Assembly: GCA_041395205.1 (NCBI GenBank)
Contig: JAWLAZ010000001.1
Coordinates: forward strand, 806,001 to 870,000
DNA: 64,000 bases
Direction: 5' to 3'
Origin: JAHEFU01 sp041395205
GTDB taxonomy: Bacteria > 4484-113 > JAFGCY01
The position numbers and the translations under genes were made by a program. Positions 54,744 through 63,233 of this stretch are shown piece by piece (the stretch's first letter is position 1; each line of letters opens with the position of its first letter). The notes beneath the pieces are model-generated. The model was not told the DNA's origin, ran no database searches, and saw only the letters and a program-made list of their open reading frames with translations.

Positions 54744-57700
54744 ATGAAACCGAGATTGTTGGCAGTGTTGCTTACATTGATTGCACTGGCATGCGCCTGT
54801 GGCCAGGATGACGAAGCCCGGCAGGATGTACGGGCGGCCGGCGGGAGTGCCGCAGATTCGCCAGGCAACCGGCCCGGGCTCTACGCTGACTACCCTGCCA
54901 GTGATGCCGTGATTGAGAAGCAGCCGTTCGCGGAGGGAATCACCGGCACGGGGTTCACCGCCCTGGCAGATGATCAGACCGGCCTGGATTTCATCGGACT
55001 GGCTGCCAGCCGGGAGCTCCTGCTGGATGATGTCGGATCCCAGGCCGGGTTGGCTGCCGGCGACTATGACGGTGATGGTGACATCGACCTGTACCTCTGC
55101 GGGATCGAGAATGACAACCAGCTGTTCCGCAACGACGGCGGCTGGAAGTTCACGGATGTGACCGATGAAGCCAATCCTGAACTGCGTGTGAGCGGTGAGC
55201 TGGCCGGGTCGGGCGTGTTCACGGACATCAACGGCGACGGCATGCTGGACCTGCTCGTGGCGGTGCGCGGCGGCCGGAACCGCCTGTTCATCAACGGCGG
55301 TGACGGCGGCTTCAGTGAGCAGGCCGCCGAGTTCGGGCTGGACACGGAGCGCAGCACGATTGTCAGCGCGGTCTTCGACTTTGACAATGACGGCGACCTC
55401 GACATCTACAATGCCAACAACCGCAAGGGCCGCAACGAGGACGGCATGGTCGAGGAGGAGCGTGGCAACCAGCGCTACTTCGGATTCTTCTACAATGCGG
55501 AGACCGGTGAGCAGGTGCTGGACGATGAGTCCAGCCAGACCCACTACATGGACAACTCCGGCAAGATCCGCCTCAAGCCCGACAATGACGACTTCTTCAT
55601 CAATGACGGCGAGGGCGGCTTCCGGAACCGTGCCGCTGACATCGGGATCGTGCCCAACGGCTGGTCGCTCAACGCCCTGGCCTGCGACTTCAACAACGAC
55701 GGCTTCATTGACCTGCAGGTCAGCGGCGACTTCGACACCCCGGACTGGTACTACCTCAACAACGGCCGGGGCTACATGAAGGAAATGGGGCGCACGATGC
55801 TGCGCATCAACAGCTTCTTCGGGATGGGCAGCGACGCCGGTGACCTCAACCGCGACGGCTGGATGGATTACATGGTCGGCGACATGTCCGCCAGCAGCTA
55901 CAAGGACAGCAAGAAGCAGAGCGGCGACATGAACATCTCGCGCTATGAGCTCTCCTACTTCAACCCGCAGCCCAACATGCGCAACACGGTGATGCTCAAC
56001 CGCGGCGGCGGCTGGATGACCGAGGCCGCGGCGCTGCTCGGCGTGAAGAGCACGGACTGGACCTGGAGCATCCGCCTGGCGGATCTCAACAGCGACGGGC
56101 TGCTCGAGATCCTGGCAACCAACGGCTACCTGAATTCCTCGATCGAATACGACGTGCAGCTGCAGATCAAGCAGATGCGCGAGCGCGGCGCAAGCCAGGA
56201 GGAAATTGACGCATACTGGCTGAGCACCCCCGGCCTGCTCACGGATGACATCATCTTCACCGCCAGTGAACCGCTGAACTACGGGAAGGCTCCTGACAAC
56301 TGGGGACTGCATGACGGAGCCGTATCCTGCGGTGCCGTGCTGCAGGACCTTGACGGGGACGGCGACCTTGACATTGTTGTCAACCAGACCAATGAGCAGC
56401 TTGGCGTGTACCGCAATGACCTGGAGTCCGGCAACCAGCTGCTGATTGATCTGCGCCAGGATGGCCAGAACCGTGAGGCGGTCGGAGCACGCGTGATTGC
56501 CTGGTGCGGTGAGGAACAGTACATGCAGGACGTGATCCTCACCCGCGGCTATGCGAGCAGCGAAAGCAGCCGGATCCACCTCGGAATCGGTGAGCATGAA
56601 AACGTGGATGCGCTGTGGATCCGCTGGCCCGGCAACCAGGCTGAGGTGCTGCGGGACCTGCCTGCCAACATGCACTACACCATCACCCGCGGCAGCCAGC
56701 TCATGGATGTCTCGGAGGCCGAACCCCGCGAACCGCTCTTCAGCCAGCAGGAGCTGAACTGGGAACAGCAGGAAGTGGACACATTCGAGGCGGAATTTGC
56801 CGCCGAGCCGCTGCTGCCGGTGCGCCGCAGTACGCTGGGCACAGGGCTCGGCGTGGCCGATATCAACGCCGACGGACTGCTTGACGTCTACTTCGCGGGT
56901 CCGGCCCAGCAGACGGGCAAACTGTTCCTCGGCCGGCCCGGCGGCCAGCTGGCCGGCAGTCCGATGCTGGACACGATCACCGATAAGCGCCAGGAGAACA
57001 TGGGCGTGCTGTTCCTCGAGGCGGATGGCGATGGCCGTCCGGACCTGCTGCTGAGCAGCGGCGGGAACGAGGAACCCCAGGGCAGCAACTACTACATTGA
57101 CCGCCTGCTGCTCAACGGAGCGGAGGGCTTCGCGCTGGCGGGCATGAGCCAGCCGCCCAGTTCCTCAGGCAGCGTGATTGCCAGCGACATTGATGGCGAT
57201 GGCGATCTTGATGTCTTCATCGCCGGAAGGCAGAAACCCGGAGAGTACCTGCGGCCGGAAACCTCGCACATCCTGCTGAATGATGGCGGGGGGCAGTTCA
57301 GCCTGGCCACGGGCCGGCTGGCCCCGGGGCTGGCGGAGAGCGGCCCGGTCGCGGATGCGCTGTTCACCGACCTGAACGGTGACGGCAGCCAGGACCTGGT
57401 GCTGGCGATGGAATTCGGCGGTGTCGAATGGTGGGCGGCCTCCGAAGGGCGCTTCATCCGCCAGGGCAGCATCAGCCCGAGCGGGACCTGGCAGTCCCTG
57501 GCCTGTGGAGATTTTGACAACGACGGCGACATGGACCTGCTGGCCGGCAACTACGGCCTCAACACCAAGTACCATCCCAGCGCCACGAAACCATACCTGA
57601 TCATCGCGGACGACTTCGATGACAACGGCACGCGCGACCTGGTGGAGGTCAAGTTCGGCAGCGACGGCACGCTGCTGCCGGGCCGCGGACGTTCCTGCAG

Positions 57701-58478
57701 CGGCTATGCGATCACGACGATCCCGCAGAAGTTCCCGACCTGGGAGATGTTCGCGGATGCCACGCTGGAGGAGATCTATGGCCCGGTGGAGCAGGCCGCG
57801 GAGCGCTTCAGCGCGGAGGAGGTGCGCAGCTGCCTGTTCCTCAATGACGGCAGCGGCGGCTTCGGGATGCAGGCCCTGCCGCTGGAGGCCCAGTACAGCA
57901 TCGTCCTCGGAATGGCTGTCGGCGACTTTGACAACGACGGCAACCTTGATGCCTGGCTTAACCAGAACTACCGCAACACCCAGCCCGAGGAAACGCGCTG
58001 GGTGACGAGCTATGGCTGCCTGCTGCTCGGTGACGGGCTGGGAGGCTTTGGCAGCGTGGAACACCTCGACTCCGGGATCCTGCTCAACGCCGAGGGCCGC
58101 GGAGCGGTGGCAGCGGACATGAATGCCGACGGCAGCCTGGACATCCTGATGAGCGTCAGCAGCGGCAAGCCTCAGCTGGCAATGGGCCGCCCGGAGCTGA
58201 GCCGGGGCCGGGGCCTGCTCGTGTCACTGAAGGGGCCTGCCGAGAATCCGGCGGGCGTCGGTGCGAAACTCAGCCTGGAACTCTCGGACGGCCGCAGGCT
58301 GCAGCGCGAGGTGCAGGCCGGCCATACATATCTGTCCAGTTACGTGGGGCCGGTGCATTTCGGCATTCCGGAGGGTGCTGAGCCCGTCAGGCTGAGCGTG
58401 AGCTGGCCGGATGGCTCGACATCCGAACTGTCCCAGTTCACGGATGAGCTGGAAGTCAGCCTGGCCCACGGCGGCTGA
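54744..58478 (+). CDS. CRTAC1-type FG-GAP/VCBS repeat lipoprotein with two ASPIC/UnbV domains, copy B
   Basis: A 1244-residue lipoprotein. ATG 54744 (MKPRLLAVLLTLIALACAC) has AAGGA just upstream and gives the lipobox; the frame is open further upstream but without a signal peptide. Domain order is identical to copy A: FG-GAP loops (DYDGDGDIDLYLCG, DINGDGMLDLLVAV, DFDNDGDLDIYNAN, DLDGDGDLDIVVNQ, DIDGDGDLDVFIAG), a central UnbV domain (VGARVIAWCGEEQYMQDVIL), more FG-GAP loops and a C-terminal UnbV domain. Many stretches match copy A exactly (TDWTWSIRLADLNSDG, LPGRGRSCSGYAI, YLSSYVGPVHFGIPEG). About 100 bp coding the final domain are nearly identical in DNA, suggesting local gene conversion. Confidence 0.9.
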   Translation: MKPRLLAVLLTLIALACACGQDDEARQDVRAAGGSAADSPGNRPGLYADYPASDAVIEKQPFAEGITGTGFTALADDQTGLDFIGLAASRELLLDDVGSQAGLAAGDYDGDGDIDLYLCGIENDNQLFRNDGGWKFTDVTDEANPELRVSGELAGSGVFTDINGDGMLDLLVAVRGGRNRLFINGGDGGFSEQAAEFGLDTERSTIVSAVFDFDNDGDLDIYNANNRKGRNEDGMVEEERGNQRYFGFFYNAETGEQVLDDESSQTHYMDNSGKIRLKPDNDDFFINDGEGGFRNRAADIGIVPNGWSLNALACDFNNDGFIDLQVSGDFDTPDWYYLNNGRGYMKEMGRTMLRINSFFGMGSDAGDLNRDGWMDYMVGDMSASSYKDSKKQSGDMNISRYELSYFNPQPNMRNTVMLNRGGGWMTEAAALLGVKSTDWTWSIRLADLNSDGLLEILATNGYLNSSIEYDVQLQIKQMRERGASQEEIDAYWLSTPGLLTDDIIFTASEPLNYGKAPDNWGLHDGAVSCGAVLQDLDGDGDLDIVVNQTNEQLGVYRNDLESGNQLLIDLRQDGQNREAVGARVIAWCGEEQYMQDVILTRGYASSESSRIHLGIGEHENVDALWIRWPGNQAEVLRDLPANMHYTITRGSQLMDVSEAEPREPLFSQQELNWEQQEVDTFEAEFAAEPLLPVRRSTLGTGLGVADINADGLLDVYFAGPAQQTGKLFLGRPGGQLAGSPMLDTITDKRQENMGVLFLEADGDGRPDLLLSSGGNEEPQGSNYYIDRLLLNGAEGFALAGMSQPPSSSGSVIASDIDGDGDLDVFIAGRQKPGEYLRPETSHILLNDGGGQFSLATGRLAPGLAESGPVADALFTDLNGDGSQDLVLAMEFGGVEWWAASEGRFIRQGSISPSGTWQSLACGDFDNDGDMDLLAGNYGLNTKYHPSATKPYLIIADDFDDNGTRDLVEVKFGSDGTLLPGRGRSCSGYAITTIPQKFPTWEMFADATLEEIYGPVEQAAERFSAEEVRSCLFLNDGSGGFGMQALPLEAQYSIVLGMAVGDFDNDGNLDAWLNQNYRNTQPEETRWVTSYGCLLLGDGLGGFGSVEHLDSGILLNAEGRGAVAADMNADGSLDILMSVSSGKPQLAMGRPELSRGRGLLVSLKGPAENPAGVGAKLSLELSDGRRLQREVQAGHTYLSSYVGPVHFGIPEGAEPVRLSVSWPDGSTSELSQFTDELEVSLAHGG

Positions 58479-58684
58479 GCCAGGCCTGATTCAGTTATCT
58501 TCCGGGCCGCGTGCGGCTGCGAATCCCTGCGCGGAATGTTACGTCAATGCGCTCCTGCGGGTCTGCCTGTATGGGAAGGGATGCGCCTGACTTCCACTAC
58601 AGGCAGCGTGAGGTTGACGCTATGACGCCGGCGTCCCTTCCCCCCTTCGGTTCTGCTGTGAAGGCATGGGCCAGGATGCCAGGT

Positions 58685-58713
58685 AAAAAAAAATGCCCCG
58701 GAAAACCCGGGGC
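58685..58713 (-). terminator. Rho-independent terminator of the sigma/anti-sigma operon
   Basis: On the minus strand GCCCCGGG, TTTT loop, CCGGGGC, then a run of nine T. It lies about 60 bp past the anti-sigma stop. The gap 58479-58684 holds no gene. Confidence 0.88.
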
Positions 58714-58770
58714 GGATAATTGCTGTGGATTCCGGACCAGAACAGGTTCCGGAAGATTGATTTACATGGT

Positions 58771-59526
58771 TCAGGGACGGCTGAAGCGGATCAGCAGTTC
58801 CACACGGCCCTGCGGATGCAGCACCGCAAATTCATTGAGAGCCAGGCTGCTGCCGTCAGCCAGCTCGACACTGGTACTGCCGCTGCCGGGGTAGCTGGCC
58901 GCGATCGCCTGGATCTCCATCAGGCTGGCCGCATCGGCCCGGATGCTGAGTTCAGTGGGCAGGCCGCCGGGGAAGTGATAGGTGTAGCCGTTGCTGCCCC
59001 TGGTGCAGGCCGCGCCTTCGTAGATCCCGAGCTGGCGGTCCAGCTGTTCGACCAGCTGCAGGGCGTAGCGGCTTTCATTGCGCTCGGCACGCTGCAGGGT
59101 GCTGTTCAGGAACTGGCTGGAGGAGGCGTTGATCAGGATCTCGCTCGTGCTGGCCACGCTGCCGCTGTAGGCCACGCCCACATTGCCGGGACGCTTGCCC
59201 ACGGCACCGCTGTAGATGTACTGCCCGAAGGCCAGACCGACCACCAGCAGGGCCACCAGCATCGAACCGGCGAAGGCCCGCTGCGGAGTGAAATTGAAGC
59301 GCTGCTGCGGCTCGATCCGCTCCATCAGCTTCGCGCGGAATGCATGGGGATGCACCTCGACCTCGGGGCCGCTGGACATCAGCAGGCCGATCCGCCTGAG
59401 CTGCTCATACTCGCGGCGCAGCTCGGGGTCCTGGGCCAGCATGCGCTCGAATTCGGCCTTGTCGGCGAGACCGATCTCACCGTCAAGGTACTCATTGAGC
59501 CATCGTTTTGCCTTTGCTCGATTCAC
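58771..59526 (-). CDS. Membrane anti-sigma factor (RseA-like position)
   Basis: A 251-residue single-span protein. The N-terminal ~75 residues form an anti-sigma-type helical domain (WLNEYLDGEIGLADKAEFER, LRREYEQLRRIGLLM) that lacks the HxxxCxxC zinc motif. The membrane segment is SMLVALLVVGLAFGQYIYSG (about 95-115). A ~130-residue outer domain follows, with a beta-type ending (GRVELLIRFSRP). Its ATG overlaps the stop of the sigma gene (ATGA), so translation is coupled. It should hold the sigma factor at the membrane until an envelope signal releases it. The terminator at 58685 ends the operon. Confidence 0.87.
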   Translation of the reverse strand: MNRAKAKRWLNEYLDGEIGLADKAEFERMLAQDPELRREYEQLRRIGLLMSSGPEVEVHPHAFRAKLMERIEPQQRFNFTPQRAFAGSMLVALLVVGLAFGQYIYSGAVGKRPGNVGVAYSGSVASTSEILINASSSQFLNSTLQRAERNESRYALQLVEQLDRQLGIYEGAACTRGSNGYTYHFPGGLPTELSIRADAASLMEIQAIAASYPGSGSTSVELADGSSLALNEFAVLHPQGRVELLIRFSRP

Positions 59527-60125
59527 GCTATGTTCACCTTCTGCCTTACAAGATCGCGGGCACGACTGATCCGTGACTTCACGGTGCCGATGGAAATGCC
59601 GAGGATCTCAGCCACCTCCTCGTAGCTGAGTTCGTTGATCTCACGCATGATGAGAATCGTCCGGTAGATCTCCGGCAGTCCCCGCACGGCCTCCATGATG
59701 TCCTGGACCAGCTTGCGCTGCTCCACCGTTTTTGCGGGGTCGTAGGTGGCGTCGGGCAGGGTGTCGAGGATCTCGAAGTTCTTCTCCTCGCTGGGGGCCT
59801 GCTTCGGGGCGGACACGAACATCCGGCTGAAGCTGGAACGCCTGCGGGCATGGGTCCGGCAGTAGTTGAGCACGATCTTGTAGATCCAGCTCTCGAGGCT
59901 GGCATTGCCCTTGTACTTGCCGATGAACTTGTAGATCCGGACGAAGATCTCCTGGGCCACGTCCTCGATCTCGTCAATGTCACCGAGGTGCTGGTAGACG
60001 AGGTTGAAGACGTAGCGCTGGTACTTCGACACGAGCTCATCAAAGGCCCGGTGGTCACCCTTCTGGCAGCGCACGATCAGCTCACTCACCTCAGGGGAGT
60101 TGTAAGCCAGGTATGCATCTGCCAT
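59523..60125 (-). CDS. RpoE-like ECF sigma factor
   Basis: A 200-residue ECF sigma factor. Region 2: RAFDELVSKYQRYVFNLVYQ, DIDEIEDVAQEIFVRIYKFI and LESWIYKIVLNYCRTHARRR. Region 4: LPEIYRTILIMREINELSYE, then VAEILGISIGTVKSRISRAR. ATG 60125 is chosen over an in-frame GTG at 60140. It is co-transcribed with a downstream membrane anti-sigma factor. The group resembles envelope-stress RpoE/SigW sigmas. Possible targets include the many surface lipoproteins nearby, but no shared -35/-10 motif for it was identified. Confidence 0.92.
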   Translation of the reverse strand: MADAYLAYNSPEVSELIVRCQKGDHRAFDELVSKYQRYVFNLVYQHLGDIDEIEDVAQEIFVRIYKFIGKYKGNASLESWIYKIVLNYCRTHARRRSSFSRMFVSAPKQAPSEEKNFEILDTLPDATYDPAKTVEQRKLVQDIMEAVRGLPEIYRTILIMREINELSYEEVAEILGISIGTVKSRISRARDLVRQKVNIA

Positions 60126-60267
60126 ATGCGCCACTAACACCTTATGTGAGACTACGCCGCACGGATCAGGTTCCCGGTTTCCTCACAAGTCCCCGCTCAC
60201 AGCCGACCCGGATCTTTCAACGCGCTTGATTCTACCGAGTGATCGGGGAAAAAAGCGCATGGGGGCT

Positions 60268-60314
60268 GGAGGTCCGACTTAAGTCGGGCCATGGGAGGTC
60301 CGGCCTGAGCCGGG
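60268..60314 (+). repeat. REP-like hairpins, subtype E, two units
   Basis: Two 26-bp units: GGAGG head with GTCCGACTTAAGTCGGGC, and GGAGG head with GTCCGGCCTGAGCCGGG. The stems differ but each pairs internally. A short AGAAGGC tandem (60316-60345) follows. The stretch 60141-60514 holds no gene. Confidence 0.82.
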
Positions 60315-60514
60315 TAGAAGGCAAAAGGCAGAAGGCAGAAGGCAGGAGCCGGAGGTGCGCAATCACGCCTACGGCGTGACGCACAATGTGATGCTGGAGC
60401 AGTCTGAATTGTATGAATGGTCTGGATAGTGGGAGAAGTGGGAGAAATGGGGACGGTAGCGGCTGCTTCCAGCAGCCGGTCATCTCTCAGCGGAGCTATG
60501 CCGGGAATCCCGGT

Positions 60515-61036
60515 TCAGGGGAAACGCTCGGCATAGTTCGCTATGCATTCATTGACGATTGCCTTCTGATCCGCATGCAATTCTTCCAGCGTGGACAGTG
60601 CATGGAGCCGGGGAATCACCGGGGAAAGTTGCTGCTGATCCAGGATGCCGAACAGATCCTTGAGTTCGCCGGCAGCCAGCTCATTCAGCTCCGAAGTCTC
60701 GTGAGGGGGACTTTCAAGGATGCGTACCAGCAGCTCCACGACATTTTCGTCCAGGCTTTCCACATGCCTGGGAGAGAAAACAGAATTGTCCCGCACCTCG
60801 TAGTAATCCACCAGGAGTCTTCCGAGCTTTGCGCAGCTCCACTCCGGCTTGGAACCCTGATCCAGCTGCTCATTCAGATCGTCGATTGCAGCCTGGATCC
60901 TGTTGTAGTCAAGGTAGTCAAATGGATTTTTTTTGCCGAGATCGTTTGAATCTCTGGTTGCCAATAAAAATATCCCATATCCACCGAAGATAACTGCAGA
61001 GGCAATACTCAATATGATGCTGGTTCTCGGATGCAT
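60515..61036 (-). CDS. Hypothetical membrane-anchored protein
   Basis: A 173-residue protein with an N-terminal membrane segment (SIILSIASAVIFGGYGIFLL, about residues 5-25) and a soluble, acidic helical domain (YNRIQAAIDDLNEQLDQGSK, ENVVELLVRILESPPHETSE). It resembles no family I know; the helical pairs could be HEAT- or TPR-like. A TAAAAT box lies 9 nt before ATG 61036 and no ribosome site is seen. It stands alone. Confidence 0.65.
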   Translation of the reverse strand: MHPRTSIILSIASAVIFGGYGIFLLATRDSNDLGKKNPFDYLDYNRIQAAIDDLNEQLDQGSKPEWSCAKLGRLLVDYYEVRDNSVFSPRHVESLDENVVELLVRILESPPHETSELNELAAGELKDLFGILDQQQLSPVIPRLHALSTLEELHADQKAIVNECIANYAERFP

Positions 61037-61146
61037 GCTTGAAGCATTTTAGCGCTAATGATTCGTAGTCCAGAGCTGGCGCAGCTTCATCACGCCACGG
61101 CGTGTTTCCGCAACGCAGCTCCCCTGCGCACAGGCGAACTGCGCGT

Positions 61147-61259
61147 CGCCACTACCGCTGAAGCGGGTAGCTCCGCTACACCCTGCAACCACGCCTCGCT
61201 TTCGCTCCGCGTGGCAGGCCCAGATCCCAGGTCCTCGCCAGGCTGACAGCCTGGCCTCC
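61147..61259 (-). repeat. Hairpin repeats before the AAA ATPase gene end
   Basis: ACTACCGCTGAAGCGGGTAG (about 61151-61170) belongs to the GCTACCCGCTTCAGCGG type also seen twice at 63129-63206. At 61235-61259, minus strand, a GGAGG head precedes CCAGGCTGTCAGCCTGG, the REP-like layout again, ending on the stop codon of the ATPase gene. Confidence 0.72.
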
Positions 61260-62602
61260 TAGTACCTCAATATGATTTCCGTGCGCTGGTTCTTCTTCGG
61301 CAGGTTGCGCTTCCTGCCACCCTGCTCATTGCTGCGCGGGGTGCGGTAGAACACGATCTCGCTCTTGGGGGTGATCCCGTCGCTGGCCAGCTCGCCCGTC
61401 TCCTGGATGCGGGCCTCGAGCAGGTCACCCTCGTGGATCAGCCCGTAGGCATGCAGCTCGGCAACCTTGGTGTCGATGTACTTCTCCACGGCGCGCACCA
61501 GCGGGCGCACACCCAGCTCACTGTCCATGCCGCGGTCCACCAGCCAGTCGCGCACCTCATCACTGAGCTGCAGCTTGAAGCCCAGCCCGGCGAAGCGCTC
61601 GGCGGAGATGTTCAGCAGCTTGCGCAGGATGCGGTAGAGGCTCGGACGGTCCAGCGCACGGAACACGATGAACTCCGTCAGGCGGTTGCGGAACTCCGGC
61701 GCGAAGACGTTCTTCATCGCCTCCTTGGCCGCCATGTAGATCTGCTGGTCGTTGCGCACCTCGGCGATGTTGTCAGTGTTGCGGAAGCCGATGCGGTTCT
61801 GGCGCAGGATCTTCTCGATGTCACCGGCGCCGACATTCGAGGTCATGATCACGATGCAGTCCTCGAAGCTGACCTCGCCCGGCTCGTCCTTCGTGCGGCG
61901 CGCCAGCGTGATCCGGCCCTCATCCATGATCTGCAGCAGCAGGTTGTGCAGGCGGAAGTGCGCCTTCTCGATCTCATCGAAGAGGATCAGGCGGTTGGGC
62001 ACGCCCTCGACATTCTCCTTGGCGAGGATCGCCGGGAGGTCGGAGCCGATGTAGCCCGGCGGCGCTCCGATCAGGCGGGCGATGGCATGCGGCTCGCTGT
62101 ACTCGGAGCAGTCCACCTTGAGGATCGCGCGCCAGTCATTGTGCAGGGCCTTGGCGAGCGCGCGCACGGTCTCGGTCTTGCCGACGCCGGTCGGGCCGGC
62201 GAAGAACATCGTGGAGATCGGCCGCCCCGGGGTGCGGAAACCCTCGCGGGAACGCAGCAGAGCACGGGCGATGGCGTCGATGGCGCGGTCCTGGCCGATC
62301 ACCTCGCGGTGCAGCACCTCGATGATGTCGTCAACGGGACTGCGCGCACCGGGCGGGATCACGATCGGGATCGTAGCCTCGTAGTCGGTGATGATCGCGC
62401 CGCCGTTGTTGCCAGCGTTGCGCCCGGGAGCGGATGCATCGGACGCACCGGCCTCGGCGGCGGCCACGAGCTGCTCGGGCTGCTCCTCCTGGAGCTCTTC
62501 CTCGATCAGCTCGTCATTCACCGATTCGCCCGTGCCCCTGTCGTCCCTGAGCGGCTTCTTCGGCGCGGTCTTCTTTGATGTCGTGTTCTTTTTCGGCGGC
62601 AT
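61259..62602 (-). CDS. AAA+ ATPase, single-module ClpB-D2-like
   Basis: A 447-residue ATPase. ATG 62602 begins a Lys/Pro/Thr-rich basic tail (MPPKKNTTSKKTAPKKPLRD) and an acidic low-complexity linker up to about residue 85. One AAA+ module of the Clp/Hsp100 type follows: REVIGQDRAIDAIARALLRS, Walker A GPTGVGKTET, GAPPGYIGSDLPAIL (a variant of the ClpB pore loop), Walker B LILFDEIEKAHFRLH, sensor 1 MTSNVGAGD, arginine-finger region APEFRNRLTEF, and the small domain with ELGVRPLVRAVEKYI. Compared with the ClpB-like gene at the start of the window it lacks D1, the N-domain and the GYVGYEEGG loop. It may be a dedicated unfoldase with its own partner. Confidence 0.9.
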   Translation of the reverse strand: MPPKKNTTSKKTAPKKPLRDDRGTGESVNDELIEEELQEEQPEQLVAAAEAGASDASAPGRNAGNNGGAIITDYEATIPIVIPPGARSPVDDIIEVLHREVIGQDRAIDAIARALLRSREGFRTPGRPISTMFFAGPTGVGKTETVRALAKALHNDWRAILKVDCSEYSEPHAIARLIGAPPGYIGSDLPAILAKENVEGVPNRLILFDEIEKAHFRLHNLLLQIMDEGRITLARRTKDEPGEVSFEDCIVIMTSNVGAGDIEKILRQNRIGFRNTDNIAEVRNDQQIYMAAKEAMKNVFAPEFRNRLTEFIVFRALDRPSLYRILRKLLNISAERFAGLGFKLQLSDEVRDWLVDRGMDSELGVRPLVRAVEKYIDTKVAELHAYGLIHEGDLLEARIQETGELASDGITPKSEIVFYRTPRSNEQGGRKRNLPKKNQRTEIILRY

Positions 62603-63128
62603 ACCTATTAATACCCCGGTGCCCGGAAATTCGACCTGAAGTCCAGATGGAATCGGCGTGAAGGGCTGGAGGCTGGGCCCCTGGCCTGGAGGAATCAAGC
62701 AGGGAGCTGAGATGTGTTAACGAGGGTGAGAGCAATTCGGCAGCGGGCTGTGTGCATTGAGCGGACTGCGAGAGTGGTGCAACCGGCGGCGGCTTCCGGC
62801 ACCCTGATATCAGGAGACGGCATCAGCATACCGGGATTCGATGGATGGCCGTTGCCAAACAAGTCCGCAGTGGGCCTTCAGCGCTCGTGCCTCACGCTGC
62901 TGCGCGGCCTCCGGCCTTGCCATGAGGATTGGATTGCAGACGCTCAAGGGGTAGTTGTCAGAGTCAATGCGAAGCTGCGAAGATCGCCAGGGTCCAGATG
63001 ATCACGGGGAACAGCTTCGTGCTCACTGCGTGCTCTGTGGTGAACTTCTCCGTGAGTTTGTTGTCATCCTGACGGATGACCTCCCTGTCAGCTTTACAGC
63101 GGAGTTCCGTTGCCAGGTTTGCGCCGGG

Positions 63129-63206
63129 GCTCCACTACCGCTGAAGCGGGTAGCTCCATGGCCCGACTGACCTCGGGGCTCCACTACCGCTGAAGCGGGT
63201 AGCTCC
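63129..63206. repeat. Two copies of a GCTGAAGC-centred hairpin
   Basis: GCTCCACTACCGCTGAAGCG followed by GGTAGCTCC occurs at about 63129-63157 and again at 63178-63206. The same palindrome occurs near 61150. The stretch 62603-63233 holds no gene. Confidence 0.7.
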
Positions 63207-63232
63207 GGTTGCCGAAGCAAGCTTCGACCTCC
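63207..63232 (-). repeat. REP-like hairpin, subtype G
   Basis: On the minus strand: GGAGG head, then GTCGAAGCTTGCTTCGGC and AACC. It lies directly at the 3' end of parB. Confidence 0.78.
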
Positions 63233-63233
63233 C

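Noticed and set aside
54663..56675. Very long minus-strand open frame (670 codons) opposite the FG-GAP gene; similar antisense frames at 1956-3542, 10391-11734, 16631-18364, 44320-45414 and 47131-48135
   Set aside because: These are shadows of high-GC coding strands: composition is Val/Ala/Asp/His/Gln repetitive, with no domain or start signal.
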